Shown piece by piece: positions 1 to 9,043 of a stretch of 64,000 nt of DNA; position 1 is the first letter of the stretch; every line of letters begins with the position of its first letter. The notes beneath the pieces were generated by a model. That model had not been told where the DNA came from, ran no database searches, and saw only the letters and a program-made list of their open reading frames with translations. The DNA is taken from positions 65,016-129,015 of the forward strand of contig PBJR01000011.1 in assembly GCA_002721175.1 (NCBI GenBank), written 5' to 3'. The position numbers and the translations under genes were made by a program. This stretch comes from Flavobacteriaceae bacterium. GTDB lineage: Bacteria; Bacteroidota; Bacteroidia; Flavobacteriales; Flavobacteriaceae.

Positions 1-1595
1 AAATTATACCTAAATGTATCCCCTTCTCCAACTACCATATTTGGATTTTGTAAATCAAATTGTACTAAATCAAAAGAATCCACATTGAGATAACCAGTAT
101 TACTTCCTAACATATCAATAATTTCAGCAAAATTATGAGACTTTAGCCTTCTGTAGTTTACTGCTGCATTGAAGGTAATATTATCTGATAGAGTAGACTC
201 GACAATTGAATTAGCAGTAAATTGTTGATCATCACTGCGATCTTCATATAACACGTAAGCCGCATAATCACCATTAATATTATTGGTAAGGTTTGCGTCA
301 TAAATACGATTCCAGTTTATTTGTCCATCATTTCTAAATGACTGCTCAGCAAGATAAGCTCCTGAGTAATCTGGACCATTATCGTCAGCTAAAAAATAAC
401 TTGGTAAGGTTTGATAATAAGCTGGAGTTGGATTAGCCCCACCAGCATAATCCAATCGGCTGTTGCCTAGTTTTCCAAATTGATAAGCCAAATTTGTGTT
501 TAATGTTGTTTTATTTGATAAATCCCAGTAATGATTTAACATCAATACTGGTTCAGATATGCGTCGAATTCTTGAATTTCTCTTTTCACCATCATGCCAC
601 CCCCAGTACTCATTATATTTTGTGTCTTTTAAGTCAAAAACTTCTTGCGTGTTAGGTGAAGATTTTCCACGTCTATTTGGAGTGTAAAAACCTACAAAAT
701 TTAAACTATGATTATCATTTATTCTTTTTTCCAGCGAAATAAAAAAGGAGTTTGCATCATAAAAAGTACCATCCTGAAAACCTTCATTACCCCAGCGTCT
801 TCCAAGTGAAAATGCATATGCCCAACCACCCTCTAACAAACCAGAAGAATAAGTTGCCATTAATCTATTTGTATAGCTTCTATTTGAAGATGAATAAGTT
901 ACACGTCCACCTGCTCTATAACTAGATGCTCTTAAATTAATATTTGTTGAGCCTAATAATCCTCCAAAAGTATATGCAGAGGGTGCCAAGCCCATAGTTA
1001 ACTCTTGACCTCTCAGAACATCGTTGAGCCCTCCCCAATTACTCCACTGAGGTCTACCATCAAAAGTTTTATTCATTTCAATCCCGTTCATTAAAACAGT
1101 TCCATTATCAGTATTGAGTCCGCGAACACGGAAAAATGATTGACTAAATTCAAAAGCCGCAGCTCGTTGAAAAATATCTTGTGAAGCAGATAGTAAACCA
1201 GATATATTATCCGCTCCACTCATATCATCGTTTAATTCATCGTCAGAAAGTGTAATAGTAAATAAATCTTCAGACGAATTATCAATTTGCATGAGCAAGT
1301 CCGATAATTCTAAAACCTCGCCGTCAACAACAACGACAGGAAATCTTAAATCTAAATAGTCTATTTTACTTAAATATAAAATCTGATCCCCCAAAGGAAT
1401 ATCTGTAGAAAAAGTAAAGCTACCTGAACTATCAGTTAATAAACTTAGAGAAGTTCCTTCAATTTGTACTAAAACTCCACTCATCGGTTGAGATGAGAGC
1501 TCATCCTTAACAACACCTATTATGGTAGTCTGTTGGGCAAATCCATAAATTGCTGAAAAAGAAATAAACAGGAGACTTAAAAATCGTTTTTTCAT
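1..1595 (-). CDS. TonB-dependent outer-membrane receptor, C-terminus beyond window
   Basis: I translated this from the start at 1595 down to the window edge without meeting a stop, so the gene is intact here and its C-terminal barrel lies outside the window. It opens with a signal peptide (MKKRFLSLLFISFSAIYGFA), then a carboxypeptidase-regulatory-like domain (about residues 22-95, with GVVKDELSSQPMSGVLVQIEG) and a plug domain with FFRVRGLNTDNGTVLMNGIEMN. Beta-barrel strands follow, rich in aromatic residues. This order is typical of Bacteroidota TonB-dependent receptors that import iron chelates, vitamins, peptides or glycans; the substrate cannot be told. It is divergent from a secreted nuclease/phosphatase-fold gene, which could supply its substrate, but that is inference. 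Confidence 0.9.
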   Translation of the reverse strand, partial: MKKRFLSLLFISFSAIYGFAQQTTIIGVVKDELSSQPMSGVLVQIEGTSLSLLTDSSGSFTFSTDIPLGDQILYLSKIDYLDLRFPVVVVDGEVLELSDLLMQIDNSSEDLFTITLSDDELNDDMSGADNISGLLSASQDIFQRAAAFEFSQSFFRVRGLNTDNGTVLMNGIEMNKTFDGRPQWSNWGGLNDVLRGQELTMGLAPSAYTFGGLLGSTNINLRASSYRAGGRVTYSSSNRSYTNRLMATYSSGLLEGGWAYAFSLGRRWGNEGFQDGTFYDANSFFISLEKRINDNHSLNFVGFYTPNRRGKSSPNTQEVFDLKDTKYNEYWGWHDGEKRNSRIRRISEPVLMLNHYWDLSNKTTLNTNLAYQFGKLGNSRLDYAGGANPTPAYYQTLPSYFLADDNGPDYSGAYLAEQSFRNDGQINWNRIYDANLTNNINGDYAAYVLYEDRSDDQQFTANSIVESTLSDNITFNAAVNYRRLKSHNFAEIIDMLGSNTGYLNVDSFDLVQFDLQNPNMVVGEGDTFRYN

Positions 1596-1631
1596 TTATG
1601 ATTAATTTTATTACACAACATATATATCAAA

Positions 1632-1639
1632 CAAAAATA
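1632..1639 (-). promoter_or_regulatory. Candidate -7 box upstream of the TonB-dependent receptor
   Basis: On the minus strand this reads TATTTTTG, an exact match to the Bacteroidota -7 element TAnnTTTG, about 37 bases before the receptor start. I see no TTG at the usual -33 distance, so only half of the promoter is supported. Confidence 0.3.
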
Positions 1640-1703
1640 CGTTTCTTATTTCTAAAATTTATATTTTTGACTAGTTAATTAATTATGACCAAATATTATA
1701 CTT

Positions 1704-2768
1704 TTGAAGCCATACCATAACTTTAATTTTTTTTATTTCTCTATACTTTTATTAATATTTTTTAGTTTAAATATAAATGCACAGAAGAAACGAAACTTTA
1801 GAGTTCATACTATTGCTTTTTACAACGTAGAGAACTTATTTGACACTGTAAATGATCCTAAAAAAAACGATGAAGCAAGCCCAATTATGGAGCTAAAAAC
1901 AGATCGTGATAAAATTTATTCAAAGAAATTAGAAAATATTGCAATTGCCATTTCAAAAATAGGTTTTAAAACTTCAAAAAATTCGCCAGCTGTCATTGGT
2001 ATCTGCGAAGTTGAAAACCGTAAAGTTATAGAAGATCTAGCCAATCACTCCGCTTTAATCGCCAAGAATTATGCTATTGTCCACTTTGAGTCTCCAGACG
2101 AGCGTGGGATCGACGTTGCATTAATGTATCAAAAATCTTTGTTCCAACCAATCAACTCTAGCTCTCACGAAATAAAGCTACTAAATAGTGATGGGGAAAG
2201 AGATTACACAAGAGATGTTCTATTAGTTAGTGGTTTTCTGGAAAATGATTTAATACATGTTTTAGTTAATCACTGGCCTTCAAGAAGCGGAGGAGAAGCC
2301 AGAAGCAGATCAAAACGGGAAGCAGCAGCAGCCGTCAACAAGAAATTAATTGATTCTTTACAATTCAAAGACGCTAATGCTAAGATATTTTTGATGGGAG
2401 ATTTAAATGACAACCCCACAAATTCAAGTTTAAAAAAAATATTAAAAACTAAGGGAGAAAGAGAAAGAGCGAGAGCGAAAGACTTATTTAATCCCATGGA
2501 ATCTTTATTTAAAAAAGGTCTTGGCTCAAATGCCTACCGGGACGGATGGAGCTTGTTTGATCAAATAATAGTTTCTGCCTCCTTGATCGAAAAAGATTAC
2601 TCATCATTTAGGTTTTATAAAGCTGGAATTTTCAATGAACAATTTCTAATTAATCAAAAAGGACAATTCAAAGGGTACCCCTTTAGAAGCTTCACTTGGG
2701 GTGGTTTTACTAATGGTTATAGCGATCACTTCCCAGTTTACATTAACCTCATAAAAGAGGTAAATTAA
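1704..2768 (+). CDS. Secreted endonuclease/exonuclease/phosphatase-family protein
   Basis: The 354-residue product has a hydrophobic N-terminus ending in NINAQ, which looks like a signal peptide, followed by a complete endonuclease/exonuclease/phosphatase fold. Visible active-site motifs are FYNVENLFD (Asn41), ICEVEN (Glu102), VNHWPSR (Asn189/His190), MGDLND (Asp233/Asn235) and YSDHFPVY (Asp341/His342), matching the metal-dependent DNase I-like family. The substrate could be nucleic acid, a phosphodiester or a phospholipid. No in-frame ATG exists; an in-frame stop lies at 1686, so TTG at 1704 is the only conventional start. A TACTTTTG string overlaps it at 1699-1706. The gene ends 3 bases from the convergent gene at 2772. 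Confidence 0.85.
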   Translation: MKPYHNFNFFYFSILLLIFFSLNINAQKKRNFRVHTIAFYNVENLFDTVNDPKKNDEASPIMELKTDRDKIYSKKLENIAIAISKIGFKTSKNSPAVIGICEVENRKVIEDLANHSALIAKNYAIVHFESPDERGIDVALMYQKSLFQPINSSSHEIKLLNSDGERDYTRDVLLVSGFLENDLIHVLVNHWPSRSGGEARSRSKREAAAAVNKKLIDSLQFKDANAKIFLMGDLNDNPTNSSLKKILKTKGERERARAKDLFNPMESLFKKGLGSNAYRDGWSLFDQIIVSASLIEKDYSSFRFYKAGIFNEQFLINQKGQFKGYPFRSFTWGGFTNGYSDHFPVYINLIKEVN

Positions 2769-2771
2769 ATA

Positions 2772-3203
2772 TTAGCCAGGCCAAACTTCCCATGGGATTC
2801 TAGAAAGAATTAATAGTAAAGCCAAAAGATAGAAAACTATAATGCTCTTATACTTTTTAAAAGACAGTCTTTGCTTTTTGTGTTTAGAATAACCAACTGT
2901 TACTAGTGTAATTGCAATAACATTGGCGATTGGGTGCTCAATTAAATATAATCTATATGAAGTTACCTCTAAGATCTCACTTAATCCTAGCTCAAACCAC
3001 ATCGAAAATCTCTCATTGCTAAAATATAAAAATAATGAAATTAAAAATTGAATGTGATTAACAATAAGAGCTAATAATGCCAATTGAAACATCTTTGGAT
3101 TATATTCCCTTTTTAAAATTATAGATTTTAAGGCTCTAAAAACAGCGAGGATAAGTGTTATTAAAACTACGTAAGCCCAAAAAGAGTGAATGGTCTTTAA
3201 CAT
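2772..3203 (-). CDS. Small four-helix membrane protein, possibly cytochrome b-like
   Basis: A 143-residue protein with about four hydrophobic segments (near residues 8-25, 40-62, 90-105 and 123-140) joined by basic loops such as KHKKQRLSFKKYK. Histidines at 4 (IHSF), 50 (NHIQF) and 89 (EHPIAN) lie at membrane edges, which is why relatives in Flavobacteriia are sometimes labelled cytochrome B. Heme binding is not shown by anything I can see here. It lies downstream of a TonB-dependent receptor on the same strand, but a strong terminator separates the two. Treat it as a conserved membrane protein of unknown function. Confidence 0.7.
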   Translation of the reverse strand: MLKTIHSFWAYVVLITLILAVFRALKSIILKREYNPKMFQLALLALIVNHIQFLISLFLYFSNERFSMWFELGLSEILEVTSYRLYLIEHPIANVIAITLVTVGYSKHKKQRLSFKKYKSIIVFYLLALLLILSRIPWEVWPG

Positions 3204-3246
3204 GCCAAAAAATATTTAACAATTGTAAATTTAGCAGATTTTGAAA

Positions 3247-3280
3247 TAAAAAAAACCTCTACTTATATAGAGGCTTTTTT
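3247..3280 (-). terminator. Bidirectional-looking intrinsic terminator after the second TonB-dependent receptor
   Basis: A perfect 6-bp stem (CCTCTA 3256-3261 with TAGAGG 3268-3273) with a 6-nt loop is flanked by an A tract at 3247-3255 and a T tract at 3275-3280. Read on the minus strand it ends the receptor transcript that stops at 3301 and insulates the small membrane gene at 2772-3203. Confidence 0.8.
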
Positions 3281-3300
3281 AATATTAATCATTAAAAAAA

Positions 3301-6030
3301 TTAAAAATTGATCCGTAAAGTACCATTCCATGTTGTTCCAAATCCAAACCAAACAGAATTTGTAGTGTCAATTCCTTTCCAAGTATCGACAGTATCATCG
3401 GTGACATGTATATTAGAATTTGACTCAGCTATGTAAACAGTATTAAATAGGTTGTTTATATTTAACCTGAAAGAAGCATTCGTTCCAAAAAGATCAAAAT
3501 TTACTGTCGTACCTAAATCTGCCAACCCAAAAGATGGAAGCTTTAAGGCACCTGGATTATCCGGCTCTAAAAACGCAGAATCGGTGACTGAATAATCTGC
3601 ATATAAATTATCCACAAATCTATATCCAAAATCAAAACTAAAAATACCTGTTCTGTAAACTCCTTCTAGATATGTTACAAATTGTGCAGCATCCCCGACT
3701 TTGGCATCTTTAAGGTACAAAGTTCCAGTACCTATGGACTGTTGATTATCATCAAACAGTTCGGTTGAAAAATCCTTAGTGTATTTCCAATCCCCTGCAG
3801 ATAACATACCTCTTAAAGTAAGCTTTTCAGTTGCAAAATAAGTGGCTTCAATTTCTAAACCGTTGTGTAGAACATCAACGTCTTTAAACTGAGCAGTGCC
3901 ATCAACTCCCTGTTGATTAGAAATACCTCTAGAAATAAATCTGTTACCCCAATTTGTTGAATAAAGATTAACATTTAGCCTTAGCTTATCGCTTGCAAAT
4001 CCATAACCTAACTCCACAGAAGTAATTTCTTCGTTTTGTAAATCAGGATTTACTGTATTTGCGTAATTCGGGAACACCCCATCAAAATTTGGTTGCCTAG
4101 AAATATATCCAGCATTAAAATAAACATTTGATTTATCATCAATGTTATAGTTTGAGCCACCCTTGATATAGCCTCCAGTGATATCCTTCTTTTCAGAAAT
4201 AGGATTAAGTGGAGAATCAAAGTAATCTTCACGCTCAAAAGACTGATTAGAAAGACCAGCTTGTAAAACAGATGTAAATATGTCATCCTTACTGTATTCT
4301 ATCAAACCATTAAATCCAAACCAACCTACATTACCAACATTATAATAGTCAATTTTAGGTCCTTTTATCCCAGTATTGTTAAATGGGGAGGCATCAATTG
4401 TAGTGTTTATAATCTGGCCAGCAGAATTAGCATTCCCTGTTGAATAATAGCCGTCAAAGCCCATCAAGTCGTTCAATGCTCGATAGTGATATCCTTTATA
4501 ACTTCTTAAATCAATACCAACAGAGTATCTCCAATTTCCTGAATTTATTTCTAAATTAGATATAGCACCTACCCAGTCGTGAGAATTTATAGAGGCTCTT
4601 CTGATAAGGCCTGCATTGTTTACACCGTCATCACTAAATCCATTTGAAGAAATTAACATTCCGTCATAATCTGATATGGAACCAGTGTAAGGATCTGTAT
4701 TTGAAAGCTGATAATTAATCAAAGCATCATAATCAATAAATCCGTTAGAGTCTCTTGGCCCTCTTCCATTTTCAAGGTAGTGTTCTGTCAAATCCTTGCG
4801 GTATGGAAGAATATCAGTCTCAGAGTTAAAGAAATTTTGACCTCTTGGCCCAGTTCCACCTCCCCGTCCAGCAGATCCATACAGAGAAGTATTCAGGGCA
4901 ACTTTGTCAGAAATTTCCCAATCCCAGTTGAAAGTCACTAAAGGTTTGTTATAAAAATTTCTTCTCATGTTAAACTCTTCTCCGTTCAGGGTTCCGCCGT
5001 TTGAATTCCAACGCTGATCAATACCTGAGTCACCAAAATTTTGATAATCTCTTATAGATACCCATACATCCCTTTGATGATGCCACTGCCCTGCACCAAG
5101 CAAGGAAAAATTCATGGAATGCTTAGATCCCTCTGGATTGTATCCTACGGCCATAAAATATGTAGTTCCCTCTCCACTAGTATTATATATGTAGCCATCA
5201 CCGGCCCATTTGGAAAGTAAAAAAGAGGAAGCCCAACCACTTTCATTCTTACCAGACGAATAAGAAGCAGTTGTCTTATAGTAACCATCATTCCCTACCA
5301 TCTGAGATATTGAACTTGACTGCATCGCATCTGTAGCTTTAGTGAAAATTGATACAGTTCCTCCAACAGAAGGTATCGCTAAACGTGTAGCTCCAAGACC
5401 TCTTTGAATTTGAATCCCAGAGGCAATATCTGTCAGTCCTTGCCAATTTGACCAAAAAACTCTTCCATTCTCCATGTCATTGACTGGCTGGCCATTAATT
5501 AAAAACGATGTATTAGTTTGATCAAAACCTCTTAAAGAAATTCTTGAATCTCCATAACCACCCTCTTGCTTAGTTGCATAAACTCCTGGTGTTTTGTTCA
5601 TAATTTCTGGGAATTCTTGATTACCAACTCTCAGCGAAATCTCACTGCTTGAAATTGTTGAAACAGCAACAGGTGTTTTTCTTTTAACTGCTAAGTCGAT
5701 AACACCAGAGCTGAGGACAATAACTTCGTCAAGTGAATTGTCTGATAATAAAGAAATTGAACCAAGATCAGTTGATCCATCAAATGAAAGTGTCAAAGAT
5801 TTATAACCGACAAAAGAAATTAATAACTCCCCAGAACTACTTGTGGTATTGATGGAAAAAGTTCCATTAAAATCAGTCATTGTACCATTTGACGTTCCAA
5901 CTTCAATAATATTCGCACCAGAAAGTGGTGCATTAAGTTCTCCATCTGTTACAGTTCCTGTAATTGTACTTTGACTAAAAGCAAATGATGAACTTAAGAA
6001 AAAACTTAAAATAAATAATACTTTTTTCAT
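3301..6030 (-). CDS. TonB-dependent outer-membrane receptor
   Basis: A full-length 909-residue receptor. It has a signal peptide (residues 1-20, ending AFSQ), a carboxypeptidase-regulatory-like domain (about 21-100, ITGTVTDGELNAPLSGANI), a plug domain (about 115-235, with SRISLRGFDQTNTSFLINGQ and GLGATRL) and a long 22-strand-type barrel ending in an aromatic residue (LRINF), as outer-membrane barrels usually do. It takes up a ligand that I cannot identify, using energy passed from ExbB/ExbD/TonB; candidate energy genes are elsewhere in this window. The gene appears monocistronic, with a terminator at 3247-3280. I do not find a convincing promoter in the 117 bases upstream. Confidence 0.92.
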   Translation of the reverse strand: MKKVLFILSFFLSSSFAFSQSTITGTVTDGELNAPLSGANIIEVGTSNGTMTDFNGTFSINTTSSSGELLISFVGYKSLTLSFDGSTDLGSISLLSDNSLDEVIVLSSGVIDLAVKRKTPVAVSTISSSEISLRVGNQEFPEIMNKTPGVYATKQEGGYGDSRISLRGFDQTNTSFLINGQPVNDMENGRVFWSNWQGLTDIASGIQIQRGLGATRLAIPSVGGTVSIFTKATDAMQSSSISQMVGNDGYYKTTASYSSGKNESGWASSFLLSKWAGDGYIYNTSGEGTTYFMAVGYNPEGSKHSMNFSLLGAGQWHHQRDVWVSIRDYQNFGDSGIDQRWNSNGGTLNGEEFNMRRNFYNKPLVTFNWDWEISDKVALNTSLYGSAGRGGGTGPRGQNFFNSETDILPYRKDLTEHYLENGRGPRDSNGFIDYDALINYQLSNTDPYTGSISDYDGMLISSNGFSDDGVNNAGLIRRASINSHDWVGAISNLEINSGNWRYSVGIDLRSYKGYHYRALNDLMGFDGYYSTGNANSAGQIINTTIDASPFNNTGIKGPKIDYYNVGNVGWFGFNGLIEYSKDDIFTSVLQAGLSNQSFEREDYFDSPLNPISEKKDITGGYIKGGSNYNIDDKSNVYFNAGYISRQPNFDGVFPNYANTVNPDLQNEEITSVELGYGFASDKLRLNVNLYSTNWGNRFISRGISNQQGVDGTAQFKDVDVLHNGLEIEATYFATEKLTLRGMLSAGDWKYTKDFSTELFDDNQQSIGTGTLYLKDAKVGDAAQFVTYLEGVYRTGIFSFDFGYRFVDNLYADYSVTDSAFLEPDNPGALKLPSFGLADLGTTVNFDLFGTNASFRLNINNLFNTVYIAESNSNIHVTDDTVDTWKGIDTTNSVWFGFGTTWNGTLRINF

Positions 6031-6147
6031 TGTAAAAATTATTTGATTATATTTTGCAATTTATAACATCCTACGATTGTGGAAAAGAATTCTTAATAAC
6101 ATTGACTAATTGTTAATTATTTAATTACAATAGGTTAATAAAAAGAA

Positions 6148-7767
6148 TTATAGAAAGTTTTTATAGTTATTAATCAATCTTTTTGTTGATGCATCATGAT
6201 CATTTAGTTCATCTTGTGAAAAATCATTAAGTATTCTTCCAGCTAATTTTTTACCAAGCTCAACTCCAAATTGATCATAGCTATAAATATTCCATATAAT
6301 TCCCTGAACAAATATTTTGTGCTCATACATAGCAATTAATTTACCCAAATTTTCAGGGGTTAATTTATCAATGAAAATTGTGTTTGTTGGTCGGTTTCCA
6401 GGAAAAATCTTATATGGAATAATTTCTTTATCGTTTATCTCATCAGCGATTTGATCTTTTGTTTTACCACACAACAAAGCCTCTGACTGTGCTAAAAAAT
6501 TTGAAATCAATTTATCATGCTGAGCAGTGTTACCATAAAGAGACTTTTTAAATGCAATAAAATCTGCAGGAATTAATTTAGTACCCTGATGCATTAATTG
6601 AAAAAACGCATGTTGAACATTAGTTCCCACACCTCCCCAAATTATATTACCTGTCTGATAATCCACTTTTTTACCAAAGCGATCAATGCTTTTTCCATTA
6701 CTCTCCATTACAGCTTGTTGAAGATAAGCAGGCAATTTCCTCAAATTTTGCGAATATGGTATAATAGCCTCACTATCTGCGTTAAAAAAATTATTATACC
6801 AAATACTTAACATTGCAGTGATGATTGGAATGTTTTCTTCAAACGGAGCGTTTTGGAAATGTAAATCCATTTTATGGGCTCCATCTAACAATCTTTCAAA
6901 GTTGTCATTGCCAAGGGCCAAATTAATACTTAGTCCTGCTGCGCTCCACAAAGAAAATCGTCCTCCAACCCAATCCCAAGTTTTAAATACATTTTTAGAT
7001 TCGACCCCGAAATCATTGGCCGCCTTAATATTAACTGTAACCGCAACTAAATGCTTCTTTAGATCATGACTAGAAGCGGATTTCAAAAACCATTTCTTTA
7101 TGGTATGTGCATTTGAAATAGTTTCTTGTGTCGTAAAAGTTTTTGATACAATTACAAAAAGAGTAGTCTCAGGATTTAATCTTTTTAAGACTTCAGAAAC
7201 GTAATCACCATCAATATTATTTATAAAATGTAATTTCAAATGATTTGAATAATATGTCAAAGCGTTAATAACCATTGAAGGGCCTAGATCAGATCCACCT
7301 ATACCAACATTAACAATATCCGTAAAATTTTTGTTAGTATATCCCTTCAGCTGGCCTGATATCACACCATTTGAAAATTGGCTAATTTTGTTTTTTACTT
7401 CAAATATTTCTGAAATAATATTAATGCCGTCAACTTCAATTTTTGAATCTTTCGGCGCTCTCAATGCGGTATGTAAAACTGATCTGTTTTCAGTTTTATT
7501 TATTTTAAAACCACTAAAGTATTTTGAAATCGAAGAATTTAATTTCATTTCATCAGCCAAAGCTTTGAGAAGCGAAAGTGTTTCTGTTGTAATTCTGTTT
7601 TTAGAATAGTCCAAAAGAAATTCATCCCAAATAATTGACATTTCATTTGCTCGTTCAGGGTTTTCAACAAACAAATTCTTCATCTGCACGTCCTTAATAA
7701 TTTCATAATGATCTTTTAGATCATTCCACGCCTTGGTTTTTACTGGATTTATAGACTTTAAGCTCAC
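6148..7767 (-). CDS. pgi: Glucose-6-phosphate isomerase
   Basis: The 539-residue product interconverts glucose-6-phosphate and fructose-6-phosphate in the cytoplasm. Family signatures are intact: GIGGSDLGPSMV, SKTFTTQET (sugar-phosphate binding), GGRFSLWSAAG, the catalytic Glu region VMESNGKS, the His region QHAFFQLMHQGT, and the C-terminal Lys in GKKLAGRIL. The start is GTG at 7767; there is no ATG nearby, and the sequence after it (SLKSINPVKTKAW) fits the usual family N-terminus. It begins 13 bases after the M23 peptidase stop and is probably the last gene of the DUF3108-kynA-M23-pgi run. Confidence 0.97.
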   Translation of the reverse strand: MSLKSINPVKTKAWNDLKDHYEIIKDVQMKNLFVENPERANEMSIIWDEFLLDYSKNRITTETLSLLKALADEMKLNSSISKYFSGFKINKTENRSVLHTALRAPKDSKIEVDGINIISEIFEVKNKISQFSNGVISGQLKGYTNKNFTDIVNVGIGGSDLGPSMVINALTYYSNHLKLHFINNIDGDYVSEVLKRLNPETTLFVIVSKTFTTQETISNAHTIKKWFLKSASSHDLKKHLVAVTVNIKAANDFGVESKNVFKTWDWVGGRFSLWSAAGLSINLALGNDNFERLLDGAHKMDLHFQNAPFEENIPIITAMLSIWYNNFFNADSEAIIPYSQNLRKLPAYLQQAVMESNGKSIDRFGKKVDYQTGNIIWGGVGTNVQHAFFQLMHQGTKLIPADFIAFKKSLYGNTAQHDKLISNFLAQSEALLCGKTKDQIADEINDKEIIPYKIFPGNRPTNTIFIDKLTPENLGKLIAMYEHKIFVQGIIWNIYSYDQFGVELGKKLAGRILNDFSQDELNDHDASTKRLINNYKNFL

Positions 7768-7780
7768 TTTAGATTTTTAA

Positions 7781-9043
7781 TTATTTTATTGAGTCTAATT
7801 GTTGTTTCAATGGTTTTATAAAGTTAAGAAAATCAGGCTTATAATCGCCTGAAAGTTCTTTAGCATCTGGAAGTTTTTGTCGGAAAGGGTCTACTTGGCG
7901 ACCATTTTTCCAAAATCTATAGCAAACATGAGGACCACTTGTATTACCTGTCATTCCAACTTTACCGATTACATCCCCTTGCTTCACATAGTCTCCAACT
8001 TTAACCATCCGCTTGCTCATGTGCAAATACTGAGTTGAATAAGTAGAATTGTGCCTGATCTTGACGAATTTGCCATTACCTCCCCTTTGAGTAGATTCAA
8101 CAACTGTCCCGCTAGCTGTAGCTAGTATAGGGGTTCCGACTGAAGCAGCAAAATCAGTTCCCTTGTGAGGACGAACGACATTACCATAATAAGCGATACG
8201 TCGCTTTAGATTAAATCTGGAAGTAATTCGGCTAAATTTAATAGGGCTTTTTAAAAATGCTTTTCTTAAACTTTTACCATTATAGTCATAATAATCGGTT
8301 TGATTTTTAGAATCTGGTGTTATATAATTAAATGCATAAATTGATTCTCCTTTGTGTTTAAAGTAAGCAGCGTCAATACTTTCGATACCTGCATTTACGT
8401 TGCCATCAACAAATCTTTGTTTGTAGATAACCTTAAAAATATCACCCTTTTGAATTCTAAAAAAATCAATTGTCCATGCGTATATATCATCTGACATATC
8501 ATATATAAGCTCAATGGGTAGGCCCTGTTTTTCCATTGTTTCAGACAGGGAACTTTCAATAAATCCAATAGCTGTTTTCTCTACTATTATAAAAGGTTTT
8601 TTTTCTTCAAAAATTTTGATAGAATCACAAAATTCAATAACTAAATAGTCAATTTTATTTTGCTCATAAATAAAACATAGTGGTTCGTCAGTACCATCTT
8701 TGGAAATTAATATTGTGTAAGGTTTGCCTACTTTCAAACGACTTACGTCAAAAACCTCTTTAGTACTCTCCGCAATTTGATAAATTTTTGAATACGGTAA
8801 ATTATTTTTTTGTAAAATTCCCCCAAAACTGTCGCCCAGCCGAACCGTATCATTTACAACAAAATAATTGTCGAGGTTGTATCCATATTTTTGATTTTCC
8901 TCTAATTTTTGAGATTCAATAACAATCGTTTCTTCATCCTTTTCTGGCTTAAAATTCTTGCTGAAAAAAAGTAAAAGAACTATTAGTAGCCCGGCAATTA
9001 AAAATTTATTGTTTAATACAAATTGGTTAATTTTCAACTTCAT
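7781..9043 (-). CDS. M23-family metallopeptidase (cell-wall hydrolase), membrane-anchored
   Basis: A 420-residue protein with one N-terminal membrane anchor (about residues 12-28), a middle region resembling the OapA/LysM-like region of periplasmic peptidases, and a C-terminal LytM/M23 domain (about 275-390). The zinc ligands and catalytic His are all present: His293 and Asp297 in HKGTD, His341 in YLHMS, and His372 in PHVCYRF. It is therefore probably an active peptidoglycan endopeptidase facing the periplasm, acting in wall growth or division. Its start overlaps the end of kynA by 17 bases, implying translational coupling. The physiological reason for coupling a wall hydrolase to tryptophan catabolism is not obvious. 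Confidence 0.92.
   Translation of the reverse strand: MKLKINQFVLNNKFLIAGLLIVLLLFFSKNFKPEKDEETIVIESQKLEENQKYGYNLDNYFVVNDTVRLGDSFGGILQKNNLPYSKIYQIAESTKEVFDVSRLKVGKPYTILISKDGTDEPLCFIYEQNKIDYLVIEFCDSIKIFEEKKPFIIVEKTAIGFIESSLSETMEKQGLPIELIYDMSDDIYAWTIDFFRIQKGDIFKVIYKQRFVDGNVNAGIESIDAAYFKHKGESIYAFNYITPDSKNQTDYYDYNGKSLRKAFLKSPIKFSRITSRFNLKRRIAYYGNVVRPHKGTDFAASVGTPILATASGTVVESTQRGGNGKFVKIRHNSTYSTQYLHMSKRMVKVGDYVKQGDVIGKVGMTGNTSGPHVCYRFWKNGRQVDPFRQKLPDAKELSGDYKPDFLNFIKPLKQQLDSIK

Noticed and set aside
1699-1706. TACTTTTG as promoter of the EEP gene
   Set aside because: It overlaps the only possible start codon and would place the transcript start inside the coding sequence; no -33 element is at the right distance.
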